Assembly: GCF_025460805.1 (NCBI RefSeq)
Contig: NZ_JAMXFJ010000031.1
Span: forward strand, 1 to 44,070
DNA length: 44,070 nt
Reading direction: 5' to 3'
DNA from: Microvirga sesbaniae
GTDB taxonomy: Bacteria > Pseudomonadota > Alphaproteobacteria > Rhizobiales > Beijerinckiaceae
The notes under the pieces were generated by a model. The model did no database searches. It saw nothing but the letters and a program-made list of their open reading frames with translations, and had not been told where the DNA came from. The position numbers and the translations under genes are program-made. Every line of letters starts with the position of its first letter. Positions within the stretch are counted from its first letter, which is position 1. This document shows, one piece after another, positions 14,583 to 22,080 of the stretch.

Positions 14583-15428
14583 TCAGAGAAGCTCGCCCTC
14601 ACGGGCCTGGCTCGCGGCGGACGCTCCCTGGCGCTTGCGCACGCGCAGTTCGGCCAGGAGCGGGAAATGGTCCGATGCGACCCGGGTCAGCGGGTTGCGG
14701 ACCGGTCCGGCATCGATCACCTCGATCGATTTCGTCACGAAGACATGGTCGAGGCGCAGGACCGGCGCCCGGGTGTGGAAGGTCGGCTGCGGCTCCCCGA
14801 AGGAGTTGGACAGCTGGGCGTCGCGCATCCGGTTGGCGATCAGCCGATAGGACCGCGAGTATGGGGGCGCATTGAAGTCGCCCAGCAGCACGGCCGGGTC
14901 GCCGCAATCCGGGTGGCCGATCCAATCCGCCCCGATCAGGGCGGCCGCCTGCGTCCGCCGCTCCCCGGACCGCAGCGACAGATGGGCATTGACCACATGA
15001 AAGGCCTGGCCGTCCACCTCGACGGCGACCCAGAGGGCGCTGCGCTTCTCGAAGGACGGTCGGGTCGATTGCGTGGGCAGACGCCCCGCCTTGACGATCC
15101 TCGAGGCATGACGGGTCAGCACCGCGATGCCGTATTGCTCGCCCAGGATGCGGATCGTCGGCTGAAAATGCAGGTCCATCCCGAGGCGGGAGGCCACGGC
15201 GGCCGCCTGATCGATCTCCCCGGACCGCACCCGGCCGACGCGAACCTCCTGCAAGGCCACGATGTCCGGATCGCAGGACGCGATGACCTCCGCGATCCGC
15301 TGTGGGGAGATCTGCCTGTCCGTGCCGAGCCAGCGATGGACGTTGTAGGTGAGGATCCGAAGGGTTCGCCCCTGTTTGTCGCTATGCTTCAAAGGTCGGC
15401 ACCGGCTCAATCGTTCGTGACAGGTCAA
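14583..15428 (-). CDS. Endonuclease/exonuclease/phosphatase (EEP) family protein
   Basis: A protein of up to 281 residues with the DNase I-like fold. Visible motifs are ILTYNVHR (first strand), IVALQEV with the metal-binding Glu, NAHLSL, LLGDFNAPP and the C-terminal SDHFPLLAEL with the catalytic Asp-His. It could be a phosphodiesterase acting on lipids or nucleic acids; family members in cardiolipin-synthase neighbourhoods are common. There is no ATG before the first motif. The open frame begins after an in-frame TGA and the only early start codons are TTG (15428, 15410, 15392), so the true start is uncertain by about 20 residues. A glycosyltransferase gene follows in the same direction. Confidence 0.85.
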   Translation of the reverse strand: MTCHERLSRCRPLKHSDKQGRTLRILTYNVHRWLGTDRQISPQRIAEVIASCDPDIVALQEVRVGRVRSGEIDQAAAVASRLGMDLHFQPTIRILGEQYGIAVLTRHASRIVKAGRLPTQSTRPSFEKRSALWVAVEVDGQAFHVVNAHLSLRSGERRTQAAALIGADWIGHPDCGDPAVLLGDFNAPPYSRSYRLIANRMRDAQLSNSFGEPQPTFHTRAPVLRLDHVFVTKSIEVIDAGPVRNPLTRVASDHFPLLAELRVRKRQGASAASQAREGELL

Positions 15429-15606
15429 TGCACCGGGTCATTCGGCACAAGCAGGACTTCACCTGCCGCCTAAGCGGCAAACGTGTCGGATCAATGACAC
15501 AAGCTCGACCCTGGTTCCCAGGGTCGGCCGGCGGATGGCTGGCCTGCGGATGGCCGGGCCGCGGCACGCGCCGGGTCCGGATCTTCTTGGAACGTCTCTC
15601 GACCTC

Positions 15607-15637
15607 TTGACCTTACCATGATTGGAAGGATTACACC
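15607..15637 (+). promoter_or_regulatory. CueR-type (MerR-family) promoter/operator of copA
   Basis: TTGACC (15607-15612) and TACACC (15632-15637) are separated by 19 bases, the over-long spacer of MerR-family promoters. The spacer holds the interrupted dyad CCTTACC-ATGAT-TGGAAGG, the usual copper-operator form. It lies 31 bases before the copA start, and the cueR-like gene is downstream in the same operon, so Cu(I)-CueR activation is strongly suggested. Confidence 0.82.
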
Positions 15638-15668
15638 CTCGTCCCATATGAGGACCAGGAGACCCGCC

Positions 15669-17990
15669 ATGGCCGCCGGCAAGACCGCCCCGATCGACAG
15701 CATCGACATTTCCATCCAGGGCATGACCTGCGCGTCCTGCGTCAACCGGGTCGAGAAGGCGCTCAGGCGCGTCCCGGGGGTCACGGACGCCTCCGTCAAC
15801 CTGGCGACCGAGCGGGCGACGATCCGCCATATCGGCGCGCCGGAGATCGAGGGACGGCTGATCGGCGCCGTCGCGGAGGCCGGCTACGGGGCCACGGCAA
15901 TCCGGCCGGACGGCGGGCGGGCCGACCGCGAGCGGGAGGCCCGGGAGGCGGAGATCGCCGGCCTCCGGCGCTCCCTGCTGGTCGCCGCGGCCCTTACCCT
16001 GCCGGTCTTCGCGCTCGAGATGGGGTCCCACCTCACCCCGGCCGTCCATGACTGGGTCATGGGAACGCTCGGGCACCGCAACAGCTGGTCCCTGCAATTC
16101 GCCCTGACCACCCTGGTCCTGTTCGGTCCCGGACTGCGCTTCTTTCGAAAGGGCGTCCCGGCCCTCCTGCGGGGGGCCCCGGACATGAACTCGCTCGTCG
16201 CCCTCGGCACGAGCGCCGCCTATGCCTATTCGGTGGTGGCGACATTCCTGCCCGGGTTCCTGCCGGCCCCCATGGAGAACGTCTATTTCGAGGCGGCCGC
16301 CGTCATCGTGACCCTGATCCTGCTGGGCCGCTTCCTCGAAGCCAAGGCCAAGGGCCGCACCTCGGAGGCGATCAAGCGCCTCATGGGCCTCCAGGCGAAG
16401 ACGGCCCGGGTGGTCCGGGACGTCGAGGCGCTGGACGTTCCTCTCGACCGGGTCGTGAGCGGCGCTCTCGTCCAGGTCCGCCCCGGCGAGAGGATCCCGG
16501 TCGATGGCGAGGTGGTGGAAGGATCGTCCTTCGTGGACGAATCCATGATCACGGGCGAGCCCGTTCCCGTCGAGAAGACGCCTGGGAGCGAAGTGGTGGG
16601 CGGCACCATCAACCGGACCGGCAGCTTCGCCTTCCGGGCCACCCGGATCGGCGCCGACACGGTCCTGGCCCAGATCATCCGGATGGTCGAGCAGGCTCAA
16701 GGGTCGAAGCTGCCGATCCAGGCCCTCGTCGACCGGGTGACCGCCTGGTTCGTTCCCGCCGTCATGGCGGCCGCCGCCCTGACCTTCCTGGTCTGGCTCC
16801 TCGTCGGCCCCGAACCGGCGCTCACCTACGCGCTGGTGAATGCGGTGGCCGTGCTGATCATCGCCTGCCCGTGCGCCATGGGGTTGGCCACGCCCACCTC
16901 CATCATGGTCGGCACGGGACGGGCGGCGGAGCTCGGCGTGCTGTTCCGCCAGGGCGAGGCCCTCCAGAGCCTCAAGGAGGTCGGGGTCGTGGCCCTCGAC
17001 AAGACCGGCACCCTGACCGAAGGGCGCCCCGAGCTGACCGACTTCGTGTGCGCGCCCGGGGTCTCCGACGCCGAGGCGCTGCGGCTGGTCGCCGCCGTGG
17101 AGAGCCGCTCCGAGCACCCGGTCGCGCAGGCCATCGTGGCGGCCGCCGCGCGGCGGGGGCTCGCCCTGCCGCCCCCGGAGGGTTTTGGGGCCGAACCGGG
17201 CTTCGGCGTCTCGGCGTCGGTCGACGGGCGGAGCGTGGCCGTGGGCGCGGACCGCTTCATGACGAGGCTCGGGCTGAGCGTCGCCGCCTTCGGGGCCATC
17301 GCGGCGCGCCTGGGCGCGGAGGGCAAGAGCCCGCTCTATGCCGCCATCGACGGCCGGCTCGCGGCCATCGCGGCGGTCGCGGACCCGATCAAGCCCTCGA
17401 GCCGCGAAGCGGTCGCGGCGCTCCACGCGCTCGGGCTCAAGGTCGCCATGATCACCGGCGACAACCGCAGGACCGCCGAAGCCATCGCGTCTCGGATCGG
17501 GATCGACGAGGTGGAGGCCGAAGTGCTGCCCGACGGCAAGGTCGAGGCGGTGAAGCGCCTGCGCCGTCAGCACGGGCGGATCGCCTTCGTGGGCGACGGC
17601 ATCAACGATGCGCCCGCCCTCGCGGAGGCCGATATCGGCATCGCCATCGGGACCGGCACGGACATCGCCATCGAGAGCGCCGACGTGGTGCTCATGTCGG
17701 GCGACGTCCGCGGCGTGGTCAACGCCATCGCGCTGTCGAAGGCGACGATCCGCAACATCCGGCAGAACCTGTTCTGGGCCTTCGCCTACAACGTCCTGCT
17801 GATCCCGGTGGCGGCCGGCGTGCTCTATCCGGTCGACGGCACCCTGCTGTCGCCGGTCATCGCGGCCGGCGCCATGGCGCTGTCCAGCGTCTTCGTTCTC
17901 GGCAACGCCCTGCGCCTGCGCGGCTTCAGGGCGCCGGCCGCGTCGGGGCGGGCCGTTCCCCCCTCTCGAGCCGTGGAAGGCGTCGCATGA
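15669..17990 (+). CDS. copA: Cu(I)-translocating P1B-type ATPase CopA
   Basis: A 773-residue copper exporter. One N-terminal heavy-metal domain carries GMTCASC (C21, C24). The actuator domain has TGEPVPVEK, the membrane metal site is CPC at 400-402, the phosphorylated Asp is D444 in DKTGTLTEG, the nucleotide domain has SEHP, and the hinge motif is GDGINDAPALAEADIGIAIG. CPC plus these motifs mark Cu(I)/Ag(I) pumps. An ATG at 15618 opens the same frame but lies inside the CueR operator; the ATG at 15669 has AGGAGA seven bases upstream. It overlaps the regulator gene as ATGA. Export of cytoplasmic copper to the periplasm is the role. Confidence 0.96.
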   Translation: MAAGKTAPIDSIDISIQGMTCASCVNRVEKALRRVPGVTDASVNLATERATIRHIGAPEIEGRLIGAVAEAGYGATAIRPDGGRADREREAREAEIAGLRRSLLVAAALTLPVFALEMGSHLTPAVHDWVMGTLGHRNSWSLQFALTTLVLFGPGLRFFRKGVPALLRGAPDMNSLVALGTSAAYAYSVVATFLPGFLPAPMENVYFEAAAVIVTLILLGRFLEAKAKGRTSEAIKRLMGLQAKTARVVRDVEALDVPLDRVVSGALVQVRPGERIPVDGEVVEGSSFVDESMITGEPVPVEKTPGSEVVGGTINRTGSFAFRATRIGADTVLAQIIRMVEQAQGSKLPIQALVDRVTAWFVPAVMAAAALTFLVWLLVGPEPALTYALVNAVAVLIIACPCAMGLATPTSIMVGTGRAAELGVLFRQGEALQSLKEVGVVALDKTGTLTEGRPELTDFVCAPGVSDAEALRLVAAVESRSEHPVAQAIVAAAARRGLALPPPEGFGAEPGFGVSASVDGRSVAVGADRFMTRLGLSVAAFGAIAARLGAEGKSPLYAAIDGRLAAIAAVADPIKPSSREAVAALHALGLKVAMITGDNRRTAEAIASRIGIDEVEAEVLPDGKVEAVKRLRRQHGRIAFVGDGINDAPALAEADIGIAIGTGTDIAIESADVVLMSGDVRGVVNAIALSKATIRNIRQNLFWAFAYNVLLIPVAAGVLYPVDGTLLSPVIAAGAMALSSVFVLGNALRLRGFRAPAASGRAVPPSRAVEGVA

Positions 17991-18442
17991 ATATCGGGCA
18001 GGTCGCCGCGGCGTCCGGCGTTTCGGCCAAGATGATCCGCTATTACGAATCCATCGGGCTGATCCCGAAGACGGCGCGCACGGAATCCGGCTACCGGGTC
18101 TATTCCGACCATGACGTGCACACCCTGCGCTTCATCCGGCGCTCGCGCGATCTCGGCTTCTCGGTCGAGCAGATCGCCGACCTCGTGTCCCTCTGGCAGG
18201 ACCGCGACCGGGCGAGCAAGGACGTGAAGGCCATCGCGCTCGACCATGTGGGCGTGCTCGAGCGCAAGATCCGGGAGCTGCAGGAGATGGCCTCGACCCT
18301 GAAGCATCTCGCCGCCCACTGCCACGGGGACGCGCGCCCGCATTGCCCGATCATCGAGGAGCTGGCGAACGACGGGGCCGCGCCGCTCCCGGGGAAGCCG
18401 GACGCGAAGTTCGGCGCCTTGGGGAAAGGGCCCGGGCGGTGA
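17987..18442 (+). CDS. cueR: MerR-family copper-responsive regulator CueR
   Basis: A 151-residue MerR-family activator. The winged helix begins MNIGQVAAASGVSAKMIRYY. The metal loop has C112 and C120 in CHGDARPHC, and S77 sits at the helix position that is Ser in Cu(I)/Ag(I)/Au(I) sensors but Cys in zinc and mercury sensors. These three positions have the same numbers as in E. coli CueR. It overlaps the copA stop by four bases (ATGA), so it is made together with the pump whose promoter it likely activates. The C-terminal tail after residue 125 is longer than in E. coli and Gly/Pro-rich. Confidence 0.95.
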   Translation: MNIGQVAAASGVSAKMIRYYESIGLIPKTARTESGYRVYSDHDVHTLRFIRRSRDLGFSVEQIADLVSLWQDRDRASKDVKAIALDHVGVLERKIRELQEMASTLKHLAAHCHGDARPHCPIIEELANDGAAPLPGKPDAKFGALGKGPGR

Positions 18443-18461
18443 ACCGGCCTCCCCCACCCGC

Positions 18462-18490
18462 CACGTCATCACCGGGCTTGTCCCGGTGAC
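18462..18490. repeat. Partial copy of the 95-bp mosaic repeat (left hairpin)
   Basis: CACGTCATCACCGGGCTTG and the closing CCCGGTGA are present, but the linker and second hairpin are missing. It lies about 20 bases after the cueR stop. Confidence 0.8.
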
Positions 18491-18529
18491 GACGTCGGGG
18501 GTGGTGTGAGGCGGTGCGAACACCCTCCC

Positions 18530-18624
18530 CACGTCATGGCCGGGCCTGTCCCGGCCATCCCGATCCGGAGAAGCGCCGTGCCTCAAACAAGCGGGATCAC
18601 CGGGACAAGCCCGGTGATGACGTG
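18530..18624. repeat. 95-bp mosaic repeat, copy 3 (inverted orientation)
   Basis: The GGCC-type hairpin comes first and the CACCGGG-type hairpin second, so this copy is inverted relative to copies 1 and 2 while the CACGTCAT/ATGACGTG ends stay the same. It lies between the convergent cueR and phosphatase genes. Confidence 0.9.
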
Positions 18625-18699
18625 AGAGGGTGGGAGAGATGGCCATCCCGATCCGGCGGATCACCCGCATGACGACGGTCGGTGCGTCATCCCGTCCCC

Positions 18700-19278
18700 T
18701 CAGGCGGCCATCTCGACCTCGCGGCCGCGGCCGAGATCCTGCATCAGCTGCACGTAGTCCGGCCGCCGCCGGATCTGGCGTCCGTAGTGCCGCCGCAGGG
18801 CCTCGGTGAGCCGCCCGTCGCGCGACAGAAGCCCGTCGGCGAAACCGACCATGAGGGAATTCGGCCAGGCCTGGGGCCGGATCTCCACCAGGCGCTCGAA
18901 CAACGCGTCCTCGCTTTCGTCCGGGTCGGCCTGGGCCATGAGGGTCAGCATCGCGGCGGTCGAGCGCGAGACGCCCATGTGGCAATGGACCAGCAGGTGA
19001 CCCTCGGCGTGGCCGGCCCGCCCCTCGCCCACCTCGTCCCCGAAGCGGAGAATCGCCTCCACGTCCGTTCGCGCAGGCAGGATCATGCCCGGGATGGGCA
19101 GGATGATGTCGTGGAAGCGCAGGATCGTCCTGTGATGCGGATCGTAGGCCTCGAAGGCCTCCGGGTCGGGATGATCCGGGTCGAGAATGGACAGGACATG
19201 GGTCACGGAGCGTTCGCGCTGGTCCGGCAGTTCCGCGATGCCGCAGACCGTGAGCATCTGAATGGGAGTTCGGTGCAT
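18700..19278 (-). CDS. Protein-tyrosine-phosphatase-like protein
   Basis: A 192-residue protein with the Cys-based phosphatase loop HCHMGVSRST (nucleophile C99, R105). An aspartate in RFHDIILP (D57) is in place to be the general acid, as in dual-specificity phosphatases. The rest is a compact alpha/beta domain without a signal peptide or membrane segment. Alphaproteobacterial homologues are annotated as tyrosine phosphatases of unknown target. No kinase or operon partner is nearby: it is convergent with cueR and divergent from the L,D-transpeptidase gene, with about 290 bases in between that hold no clear promoter that I can name. Confidence 0.82.
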   Translation of the reverse strand: MHRTPIQMLTVCGIAELPDQRERSVTHVLSILDPDHPDPEAFEAYDPHHRTILRFHDIILPIPGMILPARTDVEAILRFGDEVGEGRAGHAEGHLLVHCHMGVSRSTAAMLTLMAQADPDESEDALFERLVEIRPQAWPNSLMVGFADGLLSRDGRLTEALRRHYGRQIRRRPDYVQLMQDLGRGREVEMAA

Positions 19279-19570
19279 GATCGACGCTCGCTCGCTGGCT
19301 GAATGGGGACAAGAACCTTAACGGCCCTCACGAAAGAGTTAACCCCTTGCGACGGAGAGCAATCGGCGCGTTCAAAAGACTGTGTCTTGCAAACAACACT
19401 GGACCTTTGCCACATTTGCGCCATGTGAGATCCACCTTGTCGTCACCGGCCAGGCTATGTCTCATCATGAGTCATGCTGCCGCTCCCGAATGTCGGCAGA
19501 CGAATCCCAAAAACAGAAACTGCAGGTCACCCCACTGATGTTTGCTGCCTTGGCTTCGCGCCCGTCACCG

Positions 19571-20269
19571 ATGAAAAACGCGTTCCGCTTCGCCGCGGTT
19601 CTCCTTCCGATGGCCCTGGCGGCCTGCGTCACCACGCAAGCGCCTCCGCAGCAAGCCGTGCGCCGTATCGATCCCGCTTACGCGGCCATGTACGGACCCC
19701 GCCCGGACGAGCCGCACCCGCTGCCGGCCACCGACATCTCCGAAGTCGACCCGCGCTTCCTGCGCCGCGAAGTGGCCTATTACGGCCGCGAGGAACCCGG
19801 CACCATCGTGGTCGACACCGAGGCGCGCCATCTCTATCTCGTCCGCGAGGGCGGCCGGGCCATCCGCTACGGCATCGGCGTCGGCAAGGAAGGCCTGGCC
19901 TGGAGCGGCCGCGCCCGGATCGGCCGCAAGGCCACGTGGCCGCGCTGGACTCCCACCGCCGCCATGATCCGCCGCGAGCCCGAGCGCAATGCCCGCTGGG
20001 CCGGCGGCATGGAGGGCGGCCTGAGCAACCCTCTCGGCGCACGCGCGCTCTACCTCTACAACAACGGCGTCGATACCATGTACCGGCTCCACGGCACCAC
20101 CGAGCCGTGGTCGATCGGCCAGTCCGTGTCGAGCGGCTGCATCCGCCTGTTCAACCAGGACATCATCGACCTCTACAGCCGGGTGCCGGTCGGCTCGCCC
20201 GTGGTCGTGCTGCAGGGCCAGCGCCTGTTCGACGTGGAGGACGATACGCGGGTCTCCTCCGCCTATTGA
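19571..20269 (+). CDS. L,D-transpeptidase lipoprotein (YkuD family)
   Basis: A 232-residue protein. The start at 19571 gives a lipoprotein signal: basic N-terminus, hydrophobic stretch and lipobox LAAC with C19 lipidated. The YkuD domain occupies about residues 76-222. It has the active-site motif H174-GTTEPW and SSGCIRLFN with the nucleophile C190. Such enzymes make 3-3 cross-links in peptidoglycan or attach lipoproteins to it. An upstream ATG at 19538, or an earlier one, would add residues ahead of the signal peptide and is not favoured. No strong ribosome-binding site is seen. The 95-bp repeat copy 4 follows the stop. Confidence 0.9.
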   Translation: MKNAFRFAAVLLPMALAACVTTQAPPQQAVRRIDPAYAAMYGPRPDEPHPLPATDISEVDPRFLRREVAYYGREEPGTIVVDTEARHLYLVREGGRAIRYGIGVGKEGLAWSGRARIGRKATWPRWTPTAAMIRREPERNARWAGGMEGGLSNPLGARALYLYNNGVDTMYRLHGTTEPWSIGQSVSSGCIRLFNQDIIDLYSRVPVGSPVVVLQGQRLFDVEDDTRVSSAY

Positions 20270-20297
20270 GGTCTCGGGCCGGTGACAACACCCTCCC

Positions 20298-20392
20298 CAC
20301 GTCATGGCCGGCCTTGTGCCGGCCATCCCGATGCGGAAAAGCGCCGCGCCTCGAACAAGCGGGATCACCGGGACAAGCCCGGTGATGACGTG
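20298..20392. repeat. 95-bp mosaic repeat, copy 4 (inverted orientation)
   Basis: CACGTCAT, a GGCCGGCCTTGTGCCGGCC hairpin, a linker with GCGCCGCGCC, a CACCGGGACAAGCCCGGTG hairpin and ATGACGTG. It starts 28 bases after the L,D-transpeptidase stop. Confidence 0.9.
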
Positions 20393-20499
20393 GAGAAGAT
20401 GGTCAGGGCCGGTGATGACGCCCTCCCCCCTGGAGGCCTCGCCGGACTGTCCTATGAATCCATGTCCATGAGGCTCGAGGATCGTTCCAGGGATCGTTC

Positions 20500-20883
20500 A
20501 TGGACGAATGGTTTTTCGCCGCGCTGAGACTGACCACCCGCGCCATCGAGGTCGGCGGGATCGCCATCATCGTCCTGGGCATTCTCGGCGCGAGCCTCGC
20601 GGCCCTCTGGCAGGTCCTGCGCGGGCGCCCGGGATCGGAGGCCTTCGCCCTTTACCGGTCGAATGTGGGCCGGGCGATCCTGCTCGGCCTCGAATTTCTC
20701 GTCGCGGCCGACATCATCAACACGGTGGCGATCGAGCCGACCCTTCAGAGCCTTCTCATCCTCGGCGGCATCGTGCTGATCCGGACCTTCCTCAGCTTCT
20801 CCCTCGAGGTCGAAATCGAGGGCCGCTGGCCCTGGGCCCGGCACAGGGCCGACCGGGAGCTCTCCTCGGACGGCGCGGCCTGA
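20500..20883 (+). CDS. DUF1622 family membrane protein
   Basis: A 127-residue protein with three hydrophobic segments (about 18-40, 58-78 and 82-98) and the DUF1622 hallmark LGLEFLVAADIINTV in the middle segment. The family's function is unknown. The start at 20500 lies directly after a small direct repeat (GGATCGTTC at 20480-20488 and 20491-20499) and has no clear ribosome-binding site. It stands alone between a mosaic repeat and a terminator-like hairpin. The C-terminus is short and hydrophilic. Confidence 0.85.
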   Translation: MDEWFFAALRLTTRAIEVGGIAIIVLGILGASLAALWQVLRGRPGSEAFALYRSNVGRAILLGLEFLVAADIINTVAIEPTLQSLLILGGIVLIRTFLSFSLEVEIEGRWPWARHRADRELSSDGAA

Positions 20884-20899
20884 CACGGGACGGCAGGCC

Positions 20900-20933
20900 G
20901 CGCGGATCGCCGCGCGATGCCGGCGATCCGTGC
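20900..20933 (+). terminator. Strong hairpin after the DUF1622 gene
   Basis: GCGCGGATCGCC (20900-20911) pairs with GGCGATCCGTGC (20922-20933), twelve pairs with one G-T, around a 10-base loop. It begins 17 bases after the stop codon. No T-run follows, so it is a terminator-like or RNA-stabilising structure. Confidence 0.5.
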
Positions 20934-20976
20934 CGCAGCATCCCCCGAGCACCGACCGATGCTCTCATTCAAGAAG

Positions 20977-21030
20977 AACGCATCGGATGGATCCCAAAAG
21001 TGCAAGTCCACTTTTCACGTCCGATGCGTT
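20977..21030. repeat. Double-stem palindromic repeat upstream of the EAL gene
   Basis: The outer stem AACGCATCGGA (20977-20987) and TCCGATGCGTT (21020-21030) is perfect. The inner stem AAAAGTG (20996-21002) and CACTTTT (21009-21015) is perfect too. It shares CATCGGA, ATCCCAAAAGTG and the overall design with the repeat at 9086-9135. Confidence 0.88.
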
Positions 21031-21078
21031 AGCGCAATCGCAAGATCTTTCTCCCATAGTCCGGTGTGGAATTCTGAA

Positions 21079-21855
21079 ATGGTCGGAACGGAACTGTCAG
21101 TGGATACGAAGGTCGGATGCCAGGGCTGCCGGAACAGCGAACCGCTTCCGTTCGACTTCACCATGGCGTTCCACCCGATCGTGGATCTCGACCGCGGCGT
21201 CATCTGGGGCTACGAGGCGCTGGTCAGGGGAACGCAGGGGCAATCCGCCGGGCAGATCCTGAGCCAGGTCGATGAGCACCTGCAGTACAAATTCGATCAG
21301 GCCTGCCGGGTCAAGGCCATCGAGCTGGCGGGCCGCCTCTTCCCGCGGACCGAGGAAACGCGGCTGTCCATCAACTTCATGCCGAACGCGGTCTACGAAC
21401 CCGCGGCCTGCATCCGAACGTCTCTGGAATCGGCCCGCCGCGTGGGCTTCGACACCCGGCGGATCATGTTCGAGTTCACCGAGAACGAGCGGATGGCGGA
21501 CACGAAGCACGTGGCCCGGATCATCGCGGAGTACAAACGTCTCGGATTCATCACGGCCATCGACGATTTCGGCGCCGGACATGCGGGCCTGAACCTCCTC
21601 GCCAACTTCCAGACCGACCTCATCAAGATCGACATGGAGATCATCCGCGGGATCACGGACTCGACCGCCCGGCAGGCGATCGTCGCGGGCATCCTGGTGA
21701 TGGCCCGCGCCCTCGACATCACGGTGATCGCCGAGGGCATCGAAACGGACGCGGAACTCGCCACCCTGCGGGATGCGGGCATCGGCCTGTTCCAGGGCTT
21801 CCTCTTCGCCAGGCCGGCCGTCGAAAGCCTCCCGGCCGTTTCGCTCGGTGCGTGA
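21079..21855 (+). CDS. EAL-domain cyclic-di-GMP phosphodiesterase
   Basis: A 258-residue stand-alone EAL domain. The catalytic set looks complete: E46-A47-L48 with VRG, the Asn in SINFMPNA, the Glu in FEFTENE, the IDDFGAG loop with two aspartates, the Lys in LIKIDMEII, the Glu in IAEGIET and the Gln in FQGFLFARP. It should therefore hydrolyse c-di-GMP to pGpG. A CxxC pair (C14, C17) lies just ahead of the domain and could bind metal or sense redox state; no other sensor domain is present. The ATG at 21079 is chosen because the frame upstream runs through a palindromic repeat. No strong ribosome-binding site is visible. Confidence 0.9.
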   Translation: MVGTELSVDTKVGCQGCRNSEPLPFDFTMAFHPIVDLDRGVIWGYEALVRGTQGQSAGQILSQVDEHLQYKFDQACRVKAIELAGRLFPRTEETRLSINFMPNAVYEPAACIRTSLESARRVGFDTRRIMFEFTENERMADTKHVARIIAEYKRLGFITAIDDFGAGHAGLNLLANFQTDLIKIDMEIIRGITDSTARQAIVAGILVMARALDITVIAEGIETDAELATLRDAGIGLFQGFLFARPAVESLPAVSLGA

Positions 21856-21856
21856 C

Positions 21857-21909
21857 GGCGCCGCGCCTCACCGCATCGGGATGGCCGGGACAAGCCCGGC
21901 CATGACGTG
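21857..21909. repeat. Half copy of the 95-bp mosaic repeat
   Basis: It has the linker GCGCCGCGCC, the right hairpin GGCCGGGACAAGCCCGGCC and the ATGACGTG end only. It begins one base after the EAL gene's stop codon. Confidence 0.85.
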
Positions 21910-21943
21910 TGGAGGGCGTCATCACCGGGTCACACCACCCTCT

Positions 21944-22038
21944 CACGTCATCACCGGGCTTGTCCCGGTGATCTCGATTGTTCGAGGCGCCGCGCCTCAC
22001 CGCATCGGGATGGCCGGCACAAGGCCGGCCATGACGTG
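21944..22038. repeat. 95-bp mosaic repeat, copy 5
   Basis: CACGTCAT, hairpin CACCGGGCTTGTCCCGGTG, linker with GCGCCGCGCC, hairpin GGCCGGCACAAGGCCGGCC, ATGACGTG. It lies between the convergent EAL and tyrS genes. Confidence 0.9.
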
Positions 22039-22080
22039 GGTGGGTGGTAGGAAGGGCGGAGGGTGCCGATCCCCCGCCTC

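Noticed and set aside
15459..17573. A 704-codon minus-strand frame opposite copA
   Set aside because: CopA motifs on the plus strand are complete; the antisense frame is His/Arg/Gly-rich noise.
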